Shown: one piece after another, positions 30,867 to 37,219 of the stretch
Layout of the letters: each line of letters starts with the position of its first letter
Numbering within the stretch: position 1 is the first letter of the stretch
Assembly: GCA_028701335.1 (NCBI GenBank)
Contig: JAQVQY010000011.1
Location: 1 to 37,219 of the forward strand
Source of the DNA: Eubacteriales bacterium
GTDB lineage: Bacteria > Bacillota > Clostridia > Christensenellales > Aristaeellaceae
Length of the DNA: 37,219 nucleotides
Reading direction: 5' to 3'
Translations under genes and position numbers: made by a program
The notes under the pieces: model-generated
What the model saw: only the letters and a program-made list of their open reading frames with translations
Database searches by the model: none
Told to the model about the DNA's origin: nothing

Positions 30867-32366
30867 TTGTCTGGGGAAAAAATGCTTCTTGAGATGGTGG
30901 GCGTACACAAACGCTTCCCGGGCGTATACGCGTTAAAGGACGTCACCTTCGACTTGTCCGCCGGGGAAGTGCACGCTCTGCTCGGAGAAAATGGCGCGGG
31001 CAAGTCCACGCTCATCAAAATTCTGGGTGGGATCTACACCATTGACGAGGGTGAAATCATCATCGACGGTGTGAAAACCCCCATTCATTCCGTTGCGGAC
31101 GCGCAGAAAAACCACATCTCCATCATCCACCAGGAACTCTCCCAGGTCCCCCACATGACCATCGCCGAGAACATCTTCCTGGGCAAGGAAATCAAGGGCC
31201 CGCTGTTCACCGTACGGCGGGGGGAGATGGTGAAAAAAGCGCAGGAACTGCTGGCAGGCTATGATTTCCATGTGCCGGCAGATTCACCTCTTTCTTCCCT
31301 CACCCTGGCGCAGCGCCAGATGATTGAGATCATCAAGGCCGTGTCCTTTAATGCACGCATCCTGGTGATGGACGAACCCACCTCATCGCTTTCTGACAAG
31401 GAGGTGGATTTCCTCTTCCGCACCATCCGGCGCCTGCGGGCAGACGGCGTGGGCATTATCTATATTTCCCACCGCCTAAGCGAGCTCTTCGCAATTTCCG
31501 ACCGGGTCACGGTGCTGCGGGATGGCGCGGTCATCGGCACCCGCGTCACCCGGGAAGTGCAGCAAAACGAGCTGATCGCCATGATGGTGGGGCGCCCGCT
31601 CACCAATTATTATACACGCACCTACCAGGAACAGCGGGGAGACGAGGTGCTCAGGCTTGAGCATGTTTCCTCGGGCGACCTTGTCCGGGATGTGAGTTTT
31701 TCCGTCTACAAAGGGGAAATCCTGGGCCTTGCGGGGCTGATGGGGGCTGGCCGCAGCGAAATCTGCCGCACCATCTTCGGCCTTGACCCCATGCTCGAGG
31801 GTGATATTTTTGTGGAGGGCCAAAAGGTAAAAATCAGCGCGGCGGAAGACGCGATCCGGCTTGGCATTGCGCTGGTGCCTGAGGACCGTAAGCGGGAGGG
31901 CATCTTTTCTATCAAGGATGTCTCTTTCAACATCACGCTGAAGCTGCTCCGGCAGATTATCCGGGGCATCAAGGTGGACCGGCCCATGGAGCGCAGGGTT
32001 GTGGACGAGCATATCAGCGGGCTTTCCATCAAGACACCAAGCCCCCAGCAGGCCGTTGGCAACCTGTCCGGCGGCAACCAGCAGAAGGTGGTCATCGCCC
32101 GGTGGCTGGCCACCCAGCCCAAGATCCTTATCCTGGATGAGCCTACCCGGGGCGTGGATGTGGGCGCAAAAGCCGAGATCTATGCCATCATGAATGAGTT
32201 GGCCAGGCGCGGGGTTGCTGTCATCATGGTCTCCTCCGAACTGCCGGAGGTCATAAATATGTCTGACCGGGTGCTGGTCATCGGTGGCGGCACGGTGCGG
32301 GGGGATCTGGACCGGCACGAGGTAACCCAGGAGAAAATCATGACCTACGCAACGGAGGGAATGTAA
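30867..32366 (+). CDS. Sugar-type ABC transporter ATPase with two nucleotide-binding domains
   Basis: A 499-residue RbsA/MglA-type protein. Domain 1: Walker A LLGENGAGKSTLIK (39-52), signature-like LTLAQRQMIEIIKA, Walker B ILVMDEPTSSL. Domain 2 (from ~255): a degenerate Walker A GLMGAGRSEI, a canonical LSGGNQQKVVIARWL and LDEPTRGVDVGAK. The degenerate second Walker A is normal for the family. The TTG at 30867 is the start, as AAGGAGGG ends 6 nt before it; the ATG at 30882 is too far. The permease starts 2 nt after the stop. Confidence 0.92.
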   Translation: MSGEKMLLEMVGVHKRFPGVYALKDVTFDLSAGEVHALLGENGAGKSTLIKILGGIYTIDEGEIIIDGVKTPIHSVADAQKNHISIIHQELSQVPHMTIAENIFLGKEIKGPLFTVRRGEMVKKAQELLAGYDFHVPADSPLSSLTLAQRQMIEIIKAVSFNARILVMDEPTSSLSDKEVDFLFRTIRRLRADGVGIIYISHRLSELFAISDRVTVLRDGAVIGTRVTREVQQNELIAMMVGRPLTNYYTRTYQEQRGDEVLRLEHVSSGDLVRDVSFSVYKGEILGLAGLMGAGRSEICRTIFGLDPMLEGDIFVEGQKVKISAAEDAIRLGIALVPEDRKREGIFSIKDVSFNITLKLLRQIIRGIKVDRPMERRVVDEHISGLSIKTPSPQQAVGNLSGGNQQKVVIARWLATQPKILILDEPTRGVDVGAKAEIYAIMNELARRGVAVIMVSSELPEVINMSDRVLVIGGGTVRGDLDRHEVTQEKIMTYATEGM

Positions 32367-32367
32367 G

Positions 32368-33435
32368 ATGCAGAATGAAACCACCATCATCGCCAGCCGG
32401 AGGCGGGCGCTTGCCAGTCCTTTCATCAAGTTTTTTAGGGACAACGCCGCCATCCTCATTGGCCTGCTGGCCATTTCCCTGCTCATCCAGATGCTCTCAG
32501 GCAACGGCAATTTCCTGGGCGGCTTGTTCTTCAAGCAGTCCAACATCATGAACGTGCTGCGCCAGGTGGCCATCAACGCCATGCTGGCCTGCGGCATGTG
32601 CATTGTGATCATTCTTGGCGGTATTGATATCTCCGTGGGTTCGGTCATCGCTTTCTCCGGGGTGATCGCCGCCGGCATGATTACCAATTATCAGTTGCCC
32701 GTATGGCTGGCCGTACTGGGCGGCATGGTGGTGGGGCTTCTGTGCGGCATGTTCAACGGCTTCATCATCTCCACCACGCCGCTTCCGCCCTTTATCGTCA
32801 CCCTGGCAATGATGCAGATAGCCCGTGGATTCGCCTATATTTACACCTCCGGCGCGCCTATCCGCACCATGTATCCGGAGTTCTACAACCTGGGCACGCT
32901 GTTTGTCTGGGGCATCCCCATTCAGGTGATTTACGCCGTGGTGATTGTGGCTTTCAGTATCTATCTGCTCAACCGCACCAAGATGGGCCGGCATATCTAC
33001 GCCGTGGGCGGGAACCGGGAGGCCGCCCGCTTCGCCGGGATTAATGACAAGCGCATCCTCTTCTTCGCCTACAGCTACAGCGGCCTTCTGGCCGGCATCT
33101 GCGGGGTAGTGCTGGCGGCGCGCATGTTCTCCGGGCAGCCCACAGCGGGGGACGGACAGGAGATGGAAACCATCGCTTCCACCGTCCTTGGCGGCACCTC
33201 CATGCTGGGCGGCCAGGGCACCATTGGCGGCACAATGATCGGCGTACTCATCATGGGCAGCCTTTCCAACGGCATGAACCTGCTGGGCATCAACTCCTTC
33301 TGGCAGTATGTGGTCAAGGGCGTGGTTATCCTCTTTGCCGTCTACATCGATGTGCTCAAGAAACGTGCCAAGGACGTGAAATCCCTGGGCAAGAATATCC
33401 TGGCGTCTGAAGCCGCGGCCCCAGCCAAGGAATGA
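32368..33435 (+). CDS. Sugar-type ABC transporter permease
   Basis: A 355-residue RbsC-like permease with about eight to ten membrane helices; ACGMCIVIILGGIDISVGSV and NREAARFAGIND are typical of the family, as is TVLGGTSMLGGQGTIGGTMIG. GGAGG lies about 8 nt before the ATG. It is the last gene of the operon before a terminator. No kinase, isomerase or regulator accompanies it, so the sugar cannot be named. Confidence 0.92.
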   Translation: MQNETTIIASRRRALASPFIKFFRDNAAILIGLLAISLLIQMLSGNGNFLGGLFFKQSNIMNVLRQVAINAMLACGMCIVIILGGIDISVGSVIAFSGVIAAGMITNYQLPVWLAVLGGMVVGLLCGMFNGFIISTTPLPPFIVTLAMMQIARGFAYIYTSGAPIRTMYPEFYNLGTLFVWGIPIQVIYAVVIVAFSIYLLNRTKMGRHIYAVGGNREAARFAGINDKRILFFAYSYSGLLAGICGVVLAARMFSGQPTAGDGQEMETIASTVLGGTSMLGGQGTIGGTMIGVLIMGSLSNGMNLLGINSFWQYVVKGVVILFAVYIDVLKKRAKDVKSLGKNILASEAAAPAKE

Positions 33436-33480
33436 AAGCGATGAATTATTAAAAGCCATCGTATCCGGCAGGATTCAGTC

Positions 33481-33509
33481 GGCGCGCCGCACAGGTGGCG
33501 CGCCATTTT
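33481..33509 (+). terminator. Intrinsic terminator of the ABC operon
   Basis: GGCGCGCC (33481-33488) and GGCGCGCC (33497-33504), self-complementary arms around an 8-nt loop, followed by ATTTTT. Confidence 0.85.
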
Positions 33510-33532
33510 TATAGGCACAGCCCCAAAAACAT

Positions 33533-33561
33533 TTGACCTAAAGATACTCTGACGCTATAAT
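33533..33561 (+). promoter_or_regulatory. Promoter of the DUF2804 gene
   Basis: TTGACC (33533-33538), 17-nt spacer, TATAAT (33556-33561). A GGAGGAG site (33571-33577) lies 4-5 nt before the ATG. Confidence 0.85.
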
Positions 33562-33581
33562 CAGGGCTCTGGAGGAGTGAC

Positions 33582-34613
33582 ATGCAAAACCGTATGCTGG
33601 CCCAGGGCCCCCTGCACCGCGCTGACGGCATGCTCAGCGAATCAGGCTTCGCCCTGTCGCCCATTAAGGACTATGACCGCAGGCACCTTAAGGCGCCCCG
33701 CCACCGTGTCAAGGAATGGGATTATTACCTGGTGATGAACCCCAGCTGTGCCCTGGGGCTCACGGTGTCCGACATGGGCTGCATGGGGCTTGACAGCCTG
33801 AGCTTCATCGATTTTGAAACATTGTCCCAGCGCCTGGTGTCCCGGATGAGCTGGATGCCCCTGGGCAAAAAAAACCTACCGGCTTCATCCGTGCAGGGAG
33901 TCACGCGGGCGGTGGGGAAGGACTATGAGTTCACTTTCCGCGTGGGAGGCGGCCAGCGCCAGCTTTATGGCCACATGTACGATTTTGGCGGCCCGAATCG
34001 ACCGCTGCTGTTTGACATCGTCCTGGAGGACCCCCGCCAGGACAGCATGGTGATCGTTACGCCCTTTGAAAACAAGCCGAACCAGTTTGTCTACAAACGA
34101 AACGTCAGCTGCCTCCCTGCCGAAGGCCGGGTCATCTGGCAGGACAGGGAATATATCTTCTCCCCCGCTGCTTCTTCTGGCACACTCAACTGGGGCAGGG
34201 GCGTGTGGCCCTATAGGGCCCAATGGTACTGGGGCAGTGCTTCCGGCATCATCGCCGGCCGGGCGTTTGGGCTGAATATCGGCCGTGGCTTTGGCGACAC
34301 CAGCCGGGCCACGGAGAACATGCTCTTTTACGGCGGCATCGCCAGCAAACTCTCCCAGGTCACCATTGAAGCCCCTGAAAATGGCCAGGTGAATAATATG
34401 AAGCCCTGGCAGGTGCGGGACGATGCCGGACGCCTGGCTCTTGCCTTCACCCCTATCATTGACCACGATGCCCGGATAAGCTTCGGCCCCCTGGGCGCCA
34501 GGCGGCACGAGGTCTTCGGGCACTATAACGGCCAGGCGGTGCTGGATGACGGCACAAAGCTTGAGGTTAAGGAATTATTGGGTTTTTTGGAGAAGGTGAA
34601 AAACAGGTGGTAG
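33582..34613 (+). CDS. DUF2804-domain protein
   Basis: A 343-residue soluble protein. Hallmarks: LRHADGMLSESGFALSPI-like opening (LHRADGMLSESGF), KAPRHRVKEWDYYLVM, and the strongly conserved C-terminal LNWGRGVWPYRAQWYWGSAS followed by FGLNIGRGFGD and NMLFYGG. These mark the DUF2804 family, of unknown function and with a fold that may resemble carbohydrate- or lipid-binding beta barrels. No signal peptide. It has its own promoter and follows a sugar ABC operon, but it is separately terminated, so a link is not proved. Confidence 0.85.
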   Translation: MQNRMLAQGPLHRADGMLSESGFALSPIKDYDRRHLKAPRHRVKEWDYYLVMNPSCALGLTVSDMGCMGLDSLSFIDFETLSQRLVSRMSWMPLGKKNLPASSVQGVTRAVGKDYEFTFRVGGGQRQLYGHMYDFGGPNRPLLFDIVLEDPRQDSMVIVTPFENKPNQFVYKRNVSCLPAEGRVIWQDREYIFSPAASSGTLNWGRGVWPYRAQWYWGSASGIIAGRAFGLNIGRGFGDTSRATENMLFYGGIASKLSQVTIEAPENGQVNNMKPWQVRDDAGRLALAFTPIIDHDARISFGPLGARRHEVFGHYNGQAVLDDGTKLEVKELLGFLEKVKNRW

Positions 34614-34648
34614 TCTGTTTCCATTGATAGGCACGGGCAAACGGCATA

Positions 34649-35371
34649 TCAACAGGATAACTTGAGTTTTGCAAAGTGTTCTACCCAGGGGCTGCCCAAT
34701 ATATCATTAACGCATGCCATTATTCCATCAGCATGGCTCAGCTGCAGGGCGAATACAAAGTCCCGGGTTGTGCCTCTCCTGAATGTAATGCCTGTTTTAA
34801 CGCCATCCTTTATGGCTGAGTTCTCATACAACCATTCAAAGCGCCTCAAATAGATGGCTTCCGGCTCCCGGCATCGGTGATTGTAGAAGATTACGCTTTT
34901 GCCCGCGGCAAAATAATCAGCGATCTCGTTACGCGTTGCGAATTTATTGCTTTTCTTGGACCTTTCGGATACGCTTTTTACCTGTATGCCATTGTCAGGG
35001 TCGAGGAAAACGATGCCGGCGGGCTTCAATTCCTTCATAGCGCTTGTGTGCCGATCCCGGCGGGAGAAAGCCGGCGATGGCGAATGAAGCGCCTCATGAT
35101 AATATATGGCATTCGGCATAAGATTCATGGATTCCAGCGCCGAAATACTGCGCTGACTGTTAACAACGAAGCTCAATGAATTCTTCAACTCATCGTTACA
35201 TCCGTCAAATTTGAGATCCGACAGGCAGCCGATATGTTTACCGTCAGCGTTATGACTCTCATCCGGCGTCAGATACAAATTAATGCCAATGCGCAGGCCG
35301 GAGTTCGCGAGCTGCCGGAGCAAGCCGAATTTTCCAAAATCCCCGACATCCCCGGCTTATCTGTTTTGCAT
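34649..35371 (-). pseudogene. Conserved hypothetical gene with an in-frame stop at codon 5
   Basis: Reading leftward, a good ribosome binding site (GAGAGG, 35384-35379) lies 7 nt before ATG 35371. The frame reads MQNR, then TAA (35359-35357), then AGDVGDFGKFGLLRQLANSG and on without stops to 34649. The residues right after the stop look conserved, and the longest clean frame (from TTG 35323, 224 residues) would cut into them. One base change (for example TAT to TAA) explains it. The body has LYLTPDESHNADGKHI, IVFLDPDNGIQ and SVIFYNHRCRE, as in a conserved bacterial family of unknown function. It could be a mutation, a sequencing error or readthrough. It is downstream of queH on the same strand. 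Confidence 0.7.
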
Positions 35372-35449
35372 CACGCATCCTCTCATATTTCGCCTGAGGC
35401 ACTGCGCCTACGATTTTCTCATGAAGAAATAAAGGCGCCTGCCAAATCA

Positions 35450-36085
35450 TCATTTGCCGGCGGATGATTCCCTGCGCCTGTCCCGTTCTATCTTTGAGAA
35501 GGCGCAGCCGCAGTAGTCCTGGCGGTAAAGCTGATGGAGGCGGCTTAACTCAATGGAGCGGGGGTAGCCGCCGCGCTTTTTGAAATCACTCGCCAGAAAG
35601 GCAGCGCCGGCTTCTTCTCCCGCCTCCTCCCCCAATTGGTTCAAGAGGGCTGCGTCCTTGCGGGGGCTCAGGGTAAGGGTGGTGGTGAAGTAATCAAGCC
35701 CCCTGGCCTTGGTCTCCCGGGCTGCCCGGCTTAGCCTCAAGGCAAAGCAGGCGCGGCACCTGAGGCCGCCCTCGGGCTCGCTTTCCAGGCCGCGGATGGC
35801 CTCCAGGTAAACTTCCGGTTCATAGGGCGCGTGGACAAGCGCATCCGCCCAGCCGGTTTCACGGACCAGGCGGCGGGTTTCCTCCAGGCGACGGGTGTAC
35901 TCATCATTACTGTCCATGTTGGGATTGTCAAAGAACACCGTCACCCGAAAAGCCTCATAGAGCCGCTCCAGGACGCTGCTTGAGCAGGGTGCGCAGCAGA
36001 CATGGAGCAAAAGCCCCGGCTTTTCCCCGCCCGCCTTCAGGCCATGCAGAATTTCCCGCATTTCCCTGTCAAAGTGCCGCACCAC
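35450..36085 (-). CDS. queH: Epoxyqueuosine reductase QueH
   Basis: A 211-residue protein of the QueH (former DUF208) family, which makes queuosine in tRNA anticodons from epoxyqueuosine. Motifs: LLLHVCCAPCSS near the N-terminus, FDNPNMDSNDEYTRR, CRACFALRLSRAA, YFTTTLTLSPRKD and FKKRGGYPRSIELSR with LYRQDYCGC. The paired cysteines (CC, C, CxxC, CGC) hold the metal/iron-sulfur sites known from the family. GTG 36085 is the start: AAGGGGG lies about 7 nt upstream. A longer in-frame start (36151) crosses the promoter. No other queuosine genes are visible. Confidence 0.92.
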   Translation of the reverse strand: MVRHFDREMREILHGLKAGGEKPGLLLHVCCAPCSSSVLERLYEAFRVTVFFDNPNMDSNDEYTRRLEETRRLVRETGWADALVHAPYEPEVYLEAIRGLESEPEGGLRCRACFALRLSRAARETKARGLDYFTTTLTLSPRKDAALLNQLGEEAGEEAGAAFLASDFKKRGGYPRSIELSRLHQLYRQDYCGCAFSKIERDRRRESSAGK

Positions 36086-36106
36086 GCGTCCACCCCCTTT
36101 TCTTTC

Positions 36107-36148
36107 ATTATAGCACGCTGATTGAACGCAGGGAAAAGGGGTTATAAT
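36107..36148. promoter_or_regulatory. Divergent -10 elements for queH and the right-edge surface protein gene
   Basis: Two perfect TATAAT boxes face away from each other: minus strand 36112-36107 (with an extended TGC in front, for queH) and plus strand 36143-36148 (for the gene at 36194). Neither has a convincing -35 at 17 nt. Confidence 0.55.
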
Positions 36149-36193
36149 CAAAGCGAAACCTTATCCTGAAGACTTTCCGAGAGGTGGTTAAAG

Positions 36194-37219
36194 ATGAAAT
36201 TTTATGTTAAGCGCTCCCTGGCCCTGTTGATGGCGCTGGTCATCTGGGCAGGGGTGCTGGCGATCACCGCATCGGCTGACGGTACCCTGATCATCGGGGA
36301 GATTACCGTGACCAGCCGCTATTCCAGCAACCTGCGCTCCGGCCCCGGAACCAACTATCCGGTGGCAGGCAGCGCCAACCCGGGGCAGGTGTTCCAGACC
36401 ACGGGACTGAGCGGGGATTTTTACCAGCTGCTGATGCCCAACGGCTCCTTCCTCTACCTGCATCAAAACCTGGCCTCCTTCACCGCCTATCCAAACCCCA
36501 TTCCCCTGGGCGGCCAGTATGCCATCCCTGTCTACTACAGGACGGCGATGGGCCAGACGCTCTACACCACCGAGGTGGGCGTAAAAGTGGGGCAGAACAC
36601 CATCACGGCCAATGATTCACTGGTGCCGGGCTACCGGCTTGCCAGCACGCGCAATGTGTATGTGTCTGTGGACGCCACCGGCCGCGCGTTCCCCAGCGGC
36701 GTGGTGTTCCTCTATGAACCCACCTCATCCCAGGTGACCTCAGCGCCCGTGTCGGCCACCGTGCCTGTGTTTTACAAGAATATCTACGGCCAGGTGGTCA
36801 ACAGCGAACTGAGAGCCCTGGGCCTTGGCACGCACCTGGTGAGGGCTGACGCCAGCAAGGTTCCCTTTGGATATATCTTAACCGGCGTGACCGATGCTGT
36901 GGTGTTTGTATCTGCCGCGGGCGCCGCCAACCCCAGCTCCGTGTCCTTCGTCCTCATCCAGTCCACCCAGCCTCCCCCCACGGCCACGCCCAGGCCCTCG
37001 GCTTATGCCACCATCCCCGTCAGCTACCGGGATGAGTTTGGCAACAACCTCTACAGCACCAACCAGACGCTGGGCATGGGCTACAGCACTGTGAGCGCCA
37101 ATGACGCCGTGGTACCGGCAGGTTACACCCTCACCTCAAGCCGGGCTGTCATGGTCTATGTGGACAGCCTTGGCAACGCTTTTCCCGCCAGCGTGGTCTT
37201 CCTCTACCGCCGCCCGGTG
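36194..37219 (+). CDS. Secreted SH3b/MucBP-like repeat protein, 3' end beyond the window
   Basis: A frame of 342 codons still open at the edge. It starts with a signal peptide (MKFYVKRSLALLMALVIWAG, to about residue 28), then an SH3b domain (about 33-98: SRYSSNLRSGPGTNYPV) and repeats of ~75-90 residues: IPVYYRTAMGQTLYTTEVGV ... VVFLYEP; VPVFYKNIYGQVVNSELRAL ... VSFVLI; and IPVSYRDEFGNNLYSTNQ ... VVFLYRRP, with a PPPTATPRPS linker. The repeats resemble MucBP-like units (strand, then x-x-x-G-x-x-L, then G-Y, then VVFLY). The order (SH3b first, repeats after) is the reverse of the giant protein at 16.3 kb. GAGGTGG precedes the ATG by about 7 nt. Confidence 0.85.
   Translation, partial: MKFYVKRSLALLMALVIWAGVLAITASADGTLIIGEITVTSRYSSNLRSGPGTNYPVAGSANPGQVFQTTGLSGDFYQLLMPNGSFLYLHQNLASFTAYPNPIPLGGQYAIPVYYRTAMGQTLYTTEVGVKVGQNTITANDSLVPGYRLASTRNVYVSVDATGRAFPSGVVFLYEPTSSQVTSAPVSATVPVFYKNIYGQVVNSELRALGLGTHLVRADASKVPFGYILTGVTDAVVFVSAAGAANPSSVSFVLIQSTQPPPTATPRPSAYATIPVSYRDEFGNNLYSTNQTLGMGYSTVSANDAVVPAGYTLTSSRAVMVYVDSLGNAFPASVVFLYRRPV

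Overview
The window looks like a chromosomal stretch of an anaerobic, GC-rich Bacillota, most likely class Clostridia (Christensenellales or Oscillospirales-like). Grounds are: near-consensus sigma-A promoters with 17-18 bp spacing, strong AGGAGG-type ribosome binding sites, a Clostridia-type stand-alone MurG, a citrate-lyase accessory pair (CitC and fused CitX-CitG), QueH, and secreted SH3b and MucBP-like proteins with Pro/Thr linkers. This is inference from gene content; no rRNA, tRNA, CRISPR array or complete mobile element was seen. Frequent TTG starts supported by good ribosome binding sites are a feature of the window. The first ~4.4 kb looks less GC-rich by eye than the rest.

Left part (1-7.6 kb): start of a gene leaving the window on the minus strand; a secreted S41 peptidase; a divergent LysR regulator/YeiH-type exporter pair; a three-gene operon (small membrane protein, TetR regulator, flavodoxin-like protein) with two palindromic operators lying on a consensus promoter; a decayed area with a truncated methyltransferase and a possible second remnant; and a lipoprotein-like or secreted protein of unknown role.

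Minus-strand block (7.6-16.1 kb): a compact run reading leftward: NYN-LOTUS RNA-binding/nuclease-like protein, polyprenyl-phosphate glycosyltransferase, PotA, PotB, PotC, MurG. After an internal promoter come a PlsC-like acyltransferase with extra C-terminal domains and a GltS sodium:glutamate symporter, ending in a terminator. The block joins envelope synthesis with polyamine uptake; no PotD binding protein is present where it would be expected.

Surface and signalling block (16.3-23.7 kb): a 1583-residue surface protein (signal peptide, eight MucBP-like repeats, five SH3b-like domains, one membrane helix, repetitive cytoplasmic tail), then an ECF-type sigma factor with an overlapping membrane anti-sigma-like gene, and a secreted protein with an Asn/Lys/Pro tail. 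A related SH3b/MucBP-like protein begins at 36.2 kb and runs off the right edge.

Right part (23.7-37.2 kb): DEAD-box helicase, GNAT acetyltransferase, an SDR-family protein with a secreted companion, divergent citC and citXG without citrate lyase structural genes, a sugar-type ABC transporter operon (binding protein, double ATPase, permease) from a perfect-consensus promoter, a DUF2804 protein, a conserved hypothetical gene broken by a nonsense codon at position 5, and queH.
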